Assembly: GCA_946481105.1 (NCBI GenBank)
Contig: CAMLMM010000090.1
Coordinates: forward strand, 1 to 6,808
Direction of reading: 5' to 3'
DNA length: 6,808 nt
Origin: an uncultured Alphaproteobacteria bacterium
GTDB taxonomy: Bacteria > Pseudomonadota > Alphaproteobacteria > Micavibrionales > Micavibrionaceae
Shown: positions 1 through 6,703 of the stretch, in pieces
Numbering within the stretch: position 1 is the stretch's first letter
How the letters are laid out: each line of letters opens with the position of its first letter
Notes under the pieces: generated by a model
What the model saw: only the letters and a program-made list of their open reading frames with translations
Database searches by the model: none
Told to the model about the DNA's origin: nothing
Position numbers and translations under genes: made by a program

Positions 1-51
1 TGGACCATCGATGCGGCTATTTTCAGGGATAAATTACGGGGAAATTCATGA
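1..51 (+). CDS. possible 3' end of an unidentified upstream gene
   Basis: Reading from base 1, one frame is open for 16 codons (WTIDAAIFRDKLRGNS) and ends at TGA 49-51. The other two plus-strand frames end at 28-30 and at 158-160, the last running through the repeat, so this frame is only the most natural candidate. The fragment is too short to identify. In several alphaproteobacteria the gene upstream of a gltX is a ComEC/Rec2-type competence protein, but nothing in these residues proves that here. The tail may equally be non-coding. Confidence 0.22.
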   Translation, partial: WTIDAAIFRDKLRGNS

Positions 52-63
52 AAAATACCTTCC

Positions 64-160
64 TCACCCCCATCCTGATCTTCCCCCGTCAAGGGGGAAG
101 GAAAAGACCTGCGCCTTCAAGTCCTCCCCCTTTCACGGGGGAGGATTTAGGTGGGGGTGA
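64..160. repeat. compound palindromic intergenic repeat with two hairpins
   Basis: The outer arms TCACCCCCA (64-72) and TGGGGGTGA (152-160) are perfect inverted repeats. Inside them lie two strong hairpins. The first has an 8-bp stem, CTTCCCCC (80-87) with GGGGGAAG (93-100), and a 5-base loop. The second has a 9-bp stem, TCCTCCCCC (122-130) with GGGGGAGGA (137-145), and a 6-base loop. This architecture resembles the small non-autonomous palindromic elements scattered between genes in many alphaproteobacterial genomes; that assignment is from general knowledge, since only one copy is visible here. It lies between the possible upstream gene end and gltX. It could act as a transcription terminator or an mRNA-stabilising structure, although neither hairpin is followed by a clear T tract. 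Confidence 0.7.
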
Positions 161-255
161 CATACCCACTTTTTCCCCAATTCCACAAAACGAACTATTA
201 ACTCCCCACATAACCCATTGAAAACAGACCTAAAAGGGACTAAACCTTAACCATC

Positions 256-1605
256 ATGACACAGCAAATCCGTACACGTTTCGCCCCTTCCCCGACCGGC
301 CTATTACATATTGGTAACGTCCGCACTGCCCTGATTGCGTGGTTATTTGCCCAAAGCAATAATGGGTACTTCCTCCTCCGCATTGACGACACCGACACCG
401 AACGGTCAAAGCCGGAATATGAAGCCGCCATTTATGAAAGCCTCACATGGCTGGGCATGAAATGGGATGAAATCGCGCACCAGAGCAAACGCCTGGCCCG
501 GTATAATGAAGTCATTGAGAAACTGAAAAAAGACGGACGTCTTTACGCCTGTTATGAAACACCGGAAGAACTGGCGCTGAAACGCAAATCGCAGCTCTCA
601 CAAGGCCAACCACCAATTTATGACCGTGCGGCCTTGAAAATTACGTCTGAGCAAAAAGCAAAGTATGAATCCGAAGGACGCAAACCACATTGGCGTTTCC
701 TGATGAACGACGCGCCGATTGACTGGAACGACCTGATACGCGGTCCGGTGCATTTTGACGGCAAGGATATGTCGGACCCGGTTCTCATCCGTGAGGACGG
801 CACGCCACTATATAATTTGTGTTCTGTCATTGATGATGCCGACTTTGGCATCACGCATATCGTGCGCGGCGAAGACCATGTCTCGAATTCGGCCTCGCAA
901 ACCCAGATGTTTGAAGCCATGGGCGCGACAATTCCGGTCTTTGCTCACTTGCCACTGGTGTCCAATGCCGAAGGCGGCAAACTCTCCAAACGCCAGGGTG
1001 CCCTTGGCATTCTGGAACTGCGCGATGAAATCGGGCTAGAGCCAATGTCCATCCCATCTCTGCTTGCCCGCCTTGGTTCGTCCGACCCGATTGAGGCGTT
1101 CGACAATTTTGGTCCGCTGATTGAAAGTTTTGATATTTCAAAATTCGGGCGCGGCACACCAAAAATGGACCCGGATGAATTCCTCCGCCTGAATGCTAAA
1201 ATTCTGCATGGTCTGGATTACAGCCGTGCGAAAGTTCGTCTAGCTCAGATTGGCCTTGAAGAAATTACTGAAGATTTCTGGAACATTGTGCGTGCCAATC
1301 TAGAAGTCATTGGCGACATCCGCGACTGGTGGACCGTGGCCAAAGGTCCGGTGACCCCAATCGTGGCGGATGCTGACTTTGCTGGCAAAGCTATCTCGCT
1401 CATGCCGCCAGCACCATGGACCAATGCGACCTGGAAGCAATGGACCGATGCGATCAAGGCTGAAACTGGCCGCAAAGGAAAAGAACTGTTTATGCCTTTG
1501 CGTCAGGCACTCACAGGGATGGACCATGGTCCGGAACTGGGTGATTTGCTGCCGCTCATTGGCCCGGACAAAGCCAAAGCCCGCCTGCAGAAACAAGCGG
1601 CTTAA
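256..1605 (+). CDS. gltX: glutamyl-tRNA synthetase (short, zinc-less alphaproteobacterial type)
   Basis: This cytoplasmic class I aminoacyl-tRNA synthetase attaches glutamate to tRNA at the expense of ATP. The 449-residue product starts with the family signature FAPSPTGLLHIGN (residues 9-21, HIGH motif at 18-21), followed by DDTDTER (44-50). It has RGEDHVSN (204-211) near the active site and the KMSKS-type loop KLSKR (242-246). The zinc-ligand cysteines of the E. coli enzyme are absent; the corresponding region holds only C99. Length, the YETPEELALKRK stretch and the C-terminal GKELFMPLRQALTG (409-421) match the shorter GltX paralogue common in alphaproteobacteria, so a second gltX elsewhere is likely. 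In organisms without GlnRS, a GluRS may also charge tRNA-Gln for later amidation by GatCAB; which tRNA this one prefers cannot be read here. The ATG at 256 places the conserved N-terminus correctly. The ribosome-binding site is poor, with AAAGGGA ending about 16 bases upstream. The gene converges on cheZ. Confidence 0.97.
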   Translation: MTQQIRTRFAPSPTGLLHIGNVRTALIAWLFAQSNNGYFLLRIDDTDTERSKPEYEAAIYESLTWLGMKWDEIAHQSKRLARYNEVIEKLKKDGRLYACYETPEELALKRKSQLSQGQPPIYDRAALKITSEQKAKYESEGRKPHWRFLMNDAPIDWNDLIRGPVHFDGKDMSDPVLIREDGTPLYNLCSVIDDADFGITHIVRGEDHVSNSASQTQMFEAMGATIPVFAHLPLVSNAEGGKLSKRQGALGILELRDEIGLEPMSIPSLLARLGSSDPIEAFDNFGPLIESFDISKFGRGTPKMDPDEFLRLNAKILHGLDYSRAKVRLAQIGLEEITEDFWNIVRANLEVIGDIRDWWTVAKGPVTPIVADADFAGKAISLMPPAPWTNATWKQWTDAIKAETGRKGKELFMPLRQALTGMDHGPELGDLLPLIGPDKAKARLQKQAA

Positions 1606-1617
1606 ATTCGTCAAATC

Positions 1618-2322
1618 CTAAGCAAATAAAGCATCGATATCGGATTGGGATGTCGCGTGATTCTTCGTGGAATCTTCGACTCCCCCGGCCAGAGCATCGG
1701 GTTTCGTTTCGATGCCCATTTTGCCCAGTGTTGAAGAAATGCGATCTTCAATAAGCTGAATGCTCTCCAGGGTTTTGCGGATACGCTGCCCCGTCAAATC
1801 CTGGAAAGTACAGGCCATCAGGATTTCCTGAACGTCCGCCTTGGTAGACTCAAGGAACTGTGTACGCGCTTCTTCGGCGCTCAAATTCTGATCATTACGG
1901 ATACGCTGTGAAATACGGTCTGCCGCATCCAATATCTTATTCGCCGCATCTTCAGTATCAATGATAACGGCTTCCAGTTCGACACCGGTATTCGCGGCGG
2001 TAATGCCACCACCACTATAAGTAATTGCCGCCAGTGTATTCACTATTTCGCCGAAACGCGTGGCCAGACCTTCTTCGGTCATGTCCAATTGCTGGGATGT
2101 CGCATTAATCTCCATCGAAATTTCGTCGAAACGGCGACGAACCAGTTTTTCGAACCCTGCAAAATACTCTTTCAATTCTGCAGTTTCATCGATCTTGGTT
2201 TTGATCATGGTCTGCATGCTGTCCATTTGTTCTTTCATGGCATGCATCATAAAAAGGATAGATTCCATATCGGAACCAACCTCTACTTTCGCCGGACGTG
2301 ATTGCAGATAAGTGTCAGCCAT
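1618..2322 (-). CDS. cheZ: chemotaxis protein phosphatase CheZ
   Basis: CheZ dephosphorylates the response regulator CheY-P and so ends the signal sent from chemoreceptors to the flagellar motor; it is cytoplasmic. The 234-residue product is largely helical, with charged heptad-like stretches (about 20-100 and 115-200) as expected of the long CheZ helical hairpin. The diagnostic segment CTFQDLTGQR (171-180) contains D175 and Q179, the equivalents of E. coli Asp143 and catalytic Gln147. A polar linker (about 203-224) leads to the terminal peptide SQSDIDALFA (225-234), the expected CheY-tethering tail. A GAGG 12 bases before the ATG is a distant Shine-Dalgarno; M19 is a possible later start. 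No other chemotaxis or flagellar gene is in the window. The gene lies 95 bases behind nuoI on the same strand, so read-through from the nuo operon is possible. The family call is strong; partner choice among CheY paralogues is unknown. Confidence 0.93.
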   Translation of the reverse strand: MADTYLQSRPAKVEVGSDMESILFMMHAMKEQMDSMQTMIKTKIDETAELKEYFAGFEKLVRRRFDEISMEINATSQQLDMTEEGLATRFGEIVNTLAAITYSGGGITAANTGVELEAVIIDTEDAANKILDAADRISQRIRNDQNLSAEEARTQFLESTKADVQEILMACTFQDLTGQRIRKTLESIQLIEDRISSTLGKMGIETKPDALAGGVEDSTKNHATSQSDIDALFA

Positions 2323-2379
2323 ATAATATAATTGCCTCGCCCCTACAGTCTAACCACCAAAAGTTAACAAGGAATAACT

Positions 2380-2394
2380 TTACGCAGAGATTAA
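2380..2394 (-). promoter_or_regulatory. CtrA-box-like motif upstream of cheZ (weak)
   Basis: On the minus strand the sequence is TTAA, seven bases, then GTAA. This is one mismatch from the alphaproteobacterial CtrA consensus TTAA-N7-TTAA, and it ends 57 bases before the cheZ start. CtrA controls motility genes in many alphaproteobacteria, so the position is sensible. The region is AT-rich and such a match can easily arise by chance. No convincing -35/-10 pair was found beside it. Confidence 0.2.
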
Positions 2395-2417
2395 TAGTAT
2401 AAAAAGTATATAATGCC

Positions 2418-2906
2418 TTACTTATAAGGGGCACTGGCAACAAGGTTTCGGGCCAACTGGGCCTCCCAGCGGTCTCCGTTTTCCAGAAGGCGCTGCTTAT
2501 TATAGAAGAGTTCGTCCCTCGTTTCCGTGGCAAATTCGAAATTTGGGCCCTCGACAATTGCATCCACCGGACAGGCTTCCTGGCACAGGCCGCAATAAAT
2601 GCACTTGGTCATATCAATATCATACCGGGTTGTCCGGCGGGATCCATCCTGACGTGGTTCTGCCTCAATGGTAATGGCCTGCGCCGGGCAAACCGCTTCG
2701 CATAGTTTACAGGCAATGCAACGCTCTTCCCCATTGGGATAGCGGCGCAAGGCATGCTCGCCGCGAAACCGGGGGGAAATCGGGGCCTTTTCATACGGAT
2801 AGTTAATCGTGACACGGGGAACGAAAAACATGTATTTGAGCGTCAGCAACATGCCTTTGGCAATTTCCAACAGCAGGAACGAACGGGCGACGGTGGTTAC
2901 AGACAT
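2418..2906 (-). CDS. nuoI: NADH-quinone oxidoreductase subunit I (2x[4Fe-4S])
   Basis: NuoI is the ferredoxin-like subunit of complex I that carries clusters N6a and N6b and hands electrons to N2 on NuoB, at the foot of the cytoplasmic arm next to the membrane. The 162-residue product has an N-terminal amphipathic/hydrophobic stretch (about 8-30) and two CxxCxxCxxxCP motifs: C63, C66, C69, C73 and C102, C105, C108, C112. Each cluster uses three cysteines of one motif and the fourth of the other. Length and the ending ([19 protein letters not shown], 130-148) are typical of the alphaproteobacterial and mitochondrial (NDUFS8) family. It starts 16 bases after the nuoH stop, with GGGA about 9 bases upstream of the ATG. 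The usual next gene, nuoJ, is absent; cheZ follows instead. Confidence 0.98.
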   Translation of the reverse strand: MSVTTVARSFLLLEIAKGMLLTLKYMFFVPRVTINYPYEKAPISPRFRGEHALRRYPNGEERCIACKLCEAVCPAQAITIEAEPRQDGSRRTTRYDIDMTKCIYCGLCQEACPVDAIVEGPNFEFATETRDELFYNKQRLLENGDRWEAQLARNLVASAPYK

Positions 2907-2922
2907 AATGTTTTTCCCAATC

Positions 2923-3945
2923 CTATTGCGGTACGGCGTTCATATAGATGAGGCTGCCGGCAACAATGACAACCCAGATAAAACTGAATGGCAGAAATAC
3001 TTTCCAGCCCAGACGCATCAACTGGTCATAACGGTAACGCGGAAATGTGGCGCGCGCCCAGAAGAAATAGAACAGCACGGCAGACACTTTCAGGACGAAC
3101 CAGACAACACCCGGCACAAATTCAAGACCGTCAATGCCAAAGGGCACTTTCCAGCCACCGAGGAATAGCACGGTGGTGATGGCGGACATCAGCACCATAT
3201 TCATATATTCGCCGAGGAAAAACAGCACGAACGTGCCCGAGGAATATTCGACCATAAACCCGCCTGACAGTTCCGATTCGCCTTCCGGCAGGTCAAATGG
3301 GGCGCGGTTGGTTTCGGCCAAAATCGAAATCAGGAATACAACGAACATGGGCAGCAATAGAATCTGCATCCACAGTGGACGCTCTGCCGTGACGATTTCA
3401 GACAGGTTCATGGAACCCGTGCATAAAATAACCGTTACAATAACGAGGCCCATGGATACTTCATAGGACACCATTTGTGATGCCGAGCGAAGCCCACCGA
3501 GAAACGCATATTTTGAGTTGGACGCCCAACCCGCCATGATAACCCCGTACACCCCAAGGGATGATACGGCAAACAGGAACAGTACACCGACATTAATGTC
3601 GGCCAGAACCATCTGCGCACCTAACGGAATAACCGACCATGCCACCAGCGCGAGTGTCAAAATCAGGATAGGTGCCAGAAAGAACACAGGCTTGTTTGCC
3701 TGGGTGGGAATAATTGTTTCCTTGGACAAAAGCTTGAACGCATCGGCGAAAGGCTGTAACAGGCCAAACGGCCCAACCGTCATCGGCCCCTGACGGCGCT
3801 GCATAGCCCCCAGCACTTTACGTTCGGCATATGTGACAAACGCCACAAATACCATGACGCATACCGACAGGACGAGGATTTTGGCAACAAGCCAGATAGC
3901 ATCCAGCCAGTATGTTTCAGCAAAGGTCATCAGTTGGTCAAACAT
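2923..3945 (-). CDS. nuoH: NADH-quinone oxidoreductase subunit H
   Basis: NuoH (mitochondrial ND1) is the membrane subunit that joins the two arms of complex I and forms much of the quinone-access channel. The 340-residue product has about eight hydrophobic segments, roughly 15-36, 86-108, 119-140, 158-176, 191-209, 238-262, 280-297 and 317-335. Conserved signatures are all present: [15 protein letters not shown] (40-54), the acidic loop [16 protein letters not shown] (210-225) followed by GGFMVEYSS (228-236), and [13 protein letters not shown] (298-310). These glutamate-rich loops are known to face the quinone cavity and the start of the proton path. The ATG lies 3 bases after the nuoG stop, and the GGAG that serves it overlaps the end of nuoG, which points to translational coupling. 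Length is normal and nothing is missing. Confidence 0.98.
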   Translation of the reverse strand: MFDQLMTFAETYWLDAIWLVAKILVLSVCVMVFVAFVTYAERKVLGAMQRRQGPMTVGPFGLLQPFADAFKLLSKETIIPTQANKPVFFLAPILILTLALVAWSVIPLGAQMVLADINVGVLFLFAVSSLGVYGVIMAGWASNSKYAFLGGLRSASQMVSYEVSMGLVIVTVILCTGSMNLSEIVTAERPLWMQILLLPMFVVFLISILAETNRAPFDLPEGESELSGGFMVEYSSGTFVLFFLGEYMNMVLMSAITTVLFLGGWKVPFGIDGLEFVPGVVWFVLKVSAVLFYFFWARATFPRYRYDQLMRLGWKVFLPFSFIWVVIVAGSLIYMNAVPQ

Positions 3946-3948
3946 GTG

Positions 3949-6003
3949 TTACTCCGCTGCCTCGGCTGTCTTGTTGGTGACAAATACGCGCGTACATTCC
4001 GACATGGTTATCGATGAACGGCTGATGGAATTGGTCATGTAGAAATTATCGATAGGTGAATGGAATGGATGTTTCTTCACATCCCCTGCCTTGCCGAACT
4101 TCTGCCAGGCTGCCGCCGCGACCTGGCCAATTTTGCCAAATTGCGCCCATTCACCCACCATGCGGGCACGCAATTGAGCCAGTGTCGCATAAGGAAGCGG
4201 TTTGCCAATCGCATCTGACAGGGCGCGAAGGATTTTCCAGTCTTCGCGCGCATCCCCTGGTGGCGATACGGCTTTTTTCGCCATCTGCACCCGGCCTTCC
4301 GTATTCACATACAGGCCATCTTTTTCGGTATAGGCCGCCCCCGGCAGAATAATATCCGCCCGTGTAGCCCCCTGATCGCCATGGTGGCCCTGATAAATCA
4401 CGAATGTCTTGCTGCCGATGGAGGCCCCGACGTCAAATTCATCAACCCCAAGCAGGAACAGCACGGCGACATCGCCTTTTTGCGTGGCGTCCAAAATACC
4501 ATAGGCGTTCAATCCGCCTTCTTGCGGCACAAAACCTATATCCAGGGCACCTACGCGCGAGGCATTGGTCTGAAGAATATTAAATCCGTTCCAGCCTTCT
4601 TTCACTACATTATATTGAGTGGCCAGATCGTATAATTTTGCGTGTAACGCTTCACCATCTGGACGCAGGAATACCCCCTGCCCGACTATAATCATCGGAC
4701 GCTGGGCATTTTTCAGCACATCAAAGAAAGAATGCGATGCATCCATGCTGTCCGGACCAGCACCTATATATGTGGCAGGATAAGTCAGATCGACCTGTTC
4801 TCCGATAACCCCGACTTTAACACGCTTGTTGACCCATGCCTTGCGGATGCGGGCATTTACCATCGGCGCTTCCCAACGCGGGTTCGTGCCAATCAGCAGA
4901 ATCGCATCGGCATCTTCGATGCCGGCAATGGTGGAGTTGAATAAATATCCAGCCCGGACGTTTGTATCGAACAAGGTACCATCGGTTCGGCAGTCCAGAT
5001 TTTTAACTCCAAGCGACAGCATCAGGTCTTTTAAGGCAACCATTGACTCGGTATCGCACAATGCTCCTACCATAGCGGCAATGCGCGCATACGGCGTCAG
5101 TTTAAGTTTATCGGCAGCGAGCGAGAGAGCCTGCTCCCATGTGGCCGGGCGTAATTGCCCCTGCGCATCACGGATATAAGGACGATCAAGACGCGCACGT
5201 TTCAGACCGTCAACAGCATGGCGCGTTTTGTCGGAAATCCATTCTTCATTCACATCTTCGTTCAGGCGCGGCAGAACACGCATGACTTCGTTGCCACGTG
5301 CATCGACGCGAATATTGCTGCCCACGGCATCATGCACGTCAATGCTTTCTGTTTTGCGCAATTCCCACGGACGGGCGGTAAAGGCATACGGCTTGGATGT
5401 CAGCGCGCCAACAGGGCATACATCAACCAGATTACCTGATAATTCGGAATTAATGGCTTTCTGTACGAAGGTAGAAATCTCGGCATTTTCGCCACGGTTG
5501 AGCATACCCAGATCGGACACACCGGCAATCTCTTCCGAGAAACGGATGCAGCGCGTACACTGGATACAACGATTCATCGATGTCGCAACTAAAGGCCCCA
5601 GATCAGGGTCTGTCTTGGCGCGTTTATCTTCTTCATAACGTGAACGGTCAAAACCGTAACCAAACGCCTGATCCTGCAAATCGCACTCGCCGCCCTGATC
5701 GCAGATAGGGCAATCCAGCGGATGGTTAATCAGCATCATTTCCATGACGCCGTGACGCGCCTTCGTCACCATGGCGCTTTCAGTAAAAACTTCCATATTC
5801 TCACCGCACGCCATGGCGCATGATGCCACAGGCTTCGGCGCGCCTTTTACTTCCACCAGGCACATGCGGCAATTGGCCGGAACACTTAAACGGTCATGGT
5901 AACAGAATCGCGGAATTTCATAGCCCAGCATTTCGGATGCCTGCAGAATGGACGTACCTGGCTGGACTTCAATTTCGGTATTATTGATTTTTAACTTTGG
6001 CAT
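3949..6003 (-). CDS. nuoG: NADH-quinone oxidoreductase subunit G (75-kDa homologue)
   Basis: NuoG is the largest subunit of the peripheral arm and carries electrons from NuoE/F towards NuoI. In the 684-residue product the [2Fe-2S] domain comes first, with C34, C45, C48 and C62 binding N1b. The His-Cys3 segment follows, with H94, C98, C101 and C107 for N5. The 4Fe-4S N4 site uses C146, C149, C152 and C196. The remainder is a molybdopterin-oxidoreductase-like domain that in this family binds no molybdenum cofactor. The cysteines for the extra cluster N7 of E. coli and Thermus are absent from 215-270, as in mitochondrial and other alphaproteobacterial homologues. The end (SISRSSITMSECTRVF, 659-674) is characteristic. 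The start ATG fits the family N-terminus MPKLKINN. It has no good Shine-Dalgarno and lies in the arm of a predicted hairpin. A 71-base gap separates it from the upstream gene. Confidence 0.98.
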   Translation of the reverse strand: MPKLKINNTEIEVQPGTSILQASEMLGYEIPRFCYHDRLSVPANCRMCLVEVKGAPKPVASCAMACGENMEVFTESAMVTKARHGVMEMMLINHPLDCPICDQGGECDLQDQAFGYGFDRSRYEEDKRAKTDPDLGPLVATSMNRCIQCTRCIRFSEEIAGVSDLGMLNRGENAEISTFVQKAINSELSGNLVDVCPVGALTSKPYAFTARPWELRKTESIDVHDAVGSNIRVDARGNEVMRVLPRLNEDVNEEWISDKTRHAVDGLKRARLDRPYIRDAQGQLRPATWEQALSLAADKLKLTPYARIAAMVGALCDTESMVALKDLMLSLGVKNLDCRTDGTLFDTNVRAGYLFNSTIAGIEDADAILLIGTNPRWEAPMVNARIRKAWVNKRVKVGVIGEQVDLTYPATYIGAGPDSMDASHSFFDVLKNAQRPMIIVGQGVFLRPDGEALHAKLYDLATQYNVVKEGWNGFNILQTNASRVGALDIGFVPQEGGLNAYGILDATQKGDVAVLFLLGVDEFDVGASIGSKTFVIYQGHHGDQGATRADIILPGAAYTEKDGLYVNTEGRVQMAKKAVSPPGDAREDWKILRALSDAIGKPLPYATLAQLRARMVGEWAQFGKIGQVAAAAWQKFGKAGDVKKHPFHSPIDNFYMTNSISRSSITMSECTRVFVTNKTAEAAE

Positions 6004-6039
6004 GGGCGGACTCGTTTGACCTTAAAATTCCTGCCCATG
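6001..6039 (-). promoter_or_regulatory. inverted repeat enclosing the nuoG start codon
   Basis: CATGGGC (6001-6007) and GCCCATG (6033-6039) are perfect 7-base inverted repeats separated by 25 bases. In the minus-strand mRNA they would pair and bury the nuoG AUG in the 3' arm, five of seven pairs being G-C. Pairing does not extend inward or outward. The loop holds AAGG, the nearest purine-rich ribosome-binding candidate, about 15 bases from the AUG. The structure could lower nuoG translation when the ribosome is not arriving from upstream, or could be chance; no homologue was compared. Confidence 0.35.
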
Positions 6040-6074
6040 GTTTAGCACAATGATATCAAAGAGAAAACGGGATT

Positions 6075-6698
6075 TCAGGGAGTAAACCCACATTTTTTCT
6101 CGCGTTTATCGTCATTCCTGGCGATGACTATTTTACTAAACTCCGGCATAGCCGCATTCCATTTCCTGAGAGTTTCCGGGTTATTCCGGTTCTCCCCTTT
6201 TTTCGGGGGCGTAACGCCCGGCGGCATTACTGACCGCCCTACTTTCTGATCCGTCCCTCCATAGGCTTTGGATACAAAGTTAATGACGCCATTAGCGCTG
6301 AAATCTTTAATCAGCGAATCAGCCATGCAGCCACACGCCTTCAAAAGCTGGTTTTCGGTGAAAGCGGCCCGTTTTTTTGTAGAATCTGGGGTCAAAAGTG
6401 ATTTTTTTGAATTAAAACACGTACTAACATAAAGATGCTGGGCATAAGCCAAATTCATCTTCTCTGCGATTTTGCGATCACTATCTGTCAGCATATTCGC
6501 TGATGGCGGCGGCAACCGCGGCGCCATCTTTACATGGGGTGGTAGCACTGGCTGTTTTGAAGGCTTTTTCTCCTCCGGCTTGGGAGATGGCGCGTCTTTG
6601 GACGAAGGAACAGCATACTGAACTTTGACCTCGGCCTGAGTTACCCCAGGCAAAACGGGTATCAAAAGTATAAAAACGGGCAACAATACCACACGCAA
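6075..6698 (-). CDS. exported proline-rich protein with four cysteines, unknown function
   Basis: I do not recognise this 207-residue protein. The first 22 residues look like a Sec signal peptide: Arg2, a hydrophobic core VVLLPVFILLIPVLPGV (3-19) and a likely signal peptidase I site after TQA (20-22). There is no lipobox cysteine. Residues about 31-66 form a proline- and lysine-rich linker. A likely folded part (about 70-207) contains C94, C122, C124 and C203, with ACGCMADSLI at 121-130; in the periplasm these could form two disulfides or hold a metal or haem-free redox site. The start is inferred to be TTG at 6698, five bases after the nuoF stop: no ATG or GTG lies upstream before the in-frame stop, and starting later (GTG at codon 3, TTG at 5) would lose Arg2. 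Placement between nuoF and nuoG implies co-expression with complex I, perhaps an assembly or stability factor, but that is inference only. Confidence 0.78.
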   Translation of the reverse strand: MRVVLLPVFILLIPVLPGVTQAEVKVQYAVPSSKDAPSPKPEEKKPSKQPVLPPHVKMAPRLPPPSANMLTDSDRKIAEKMNLAYAQHLYVSTCFNSKKSLLTPDSTKKRAAFTENQLLKACGCMADSLIKDFSANGVINFVSKAYGGTDQKVGRSVMPPGVTPPKKGENRNNPETLRKWNAAMPEFSKIVIARNDDKREKKCGFTP

Positions 6699-6703
6699 CT
6701 TTA

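Noticed and set aside
48..221. 57-codon plus-strand reading frame with an ATG 5 bases after GGGGA, overlapping the TGA at 49-51
   Set aside because: Most of it translates straight through the palindromic repeat, giving low-complexity proline/glycine-rich sequence. The good-looking start is probably chance.
218..246. Possible gltX promoter: TTGAAA (218-223), 17 bases, TAAACC (241-246)
   Set aside because: The -10 match is only three of six, and the implied start site would lie almost on the ATG. Too weak to annotate.
618..1614. Overlapping open frames on both strands within gltX
   Set aside because: The gltX frame carries all catalytic motifs without interruption, and the other frames show no recognisable protein features.
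2399..2413. AT-rich direct repeat (AGTATA twice) after nuoI
   Set aside because: Too short and too AT-rich to distinguish from chance, with no flanking structure suggesting an attachment site or terminator.
4056..5638. Several long plus-strand open frames opposite nuoG
   Set aside because: They lie antisense to a well-conserved gene, overlap one another and have no family-like sequence or ribosome-binding sites. They are shadows of nuoG codon usage.
6075..6698. The unknown protein as an NDUFS6-like zinc accessory subunit of complex I
   Set aside because: NDUFS6 homologues are cytoplasmic and use a C/H/CxxC zinc pattern. This protein has a signal peptide and a C...CxC...C pattern with no matching histidine.
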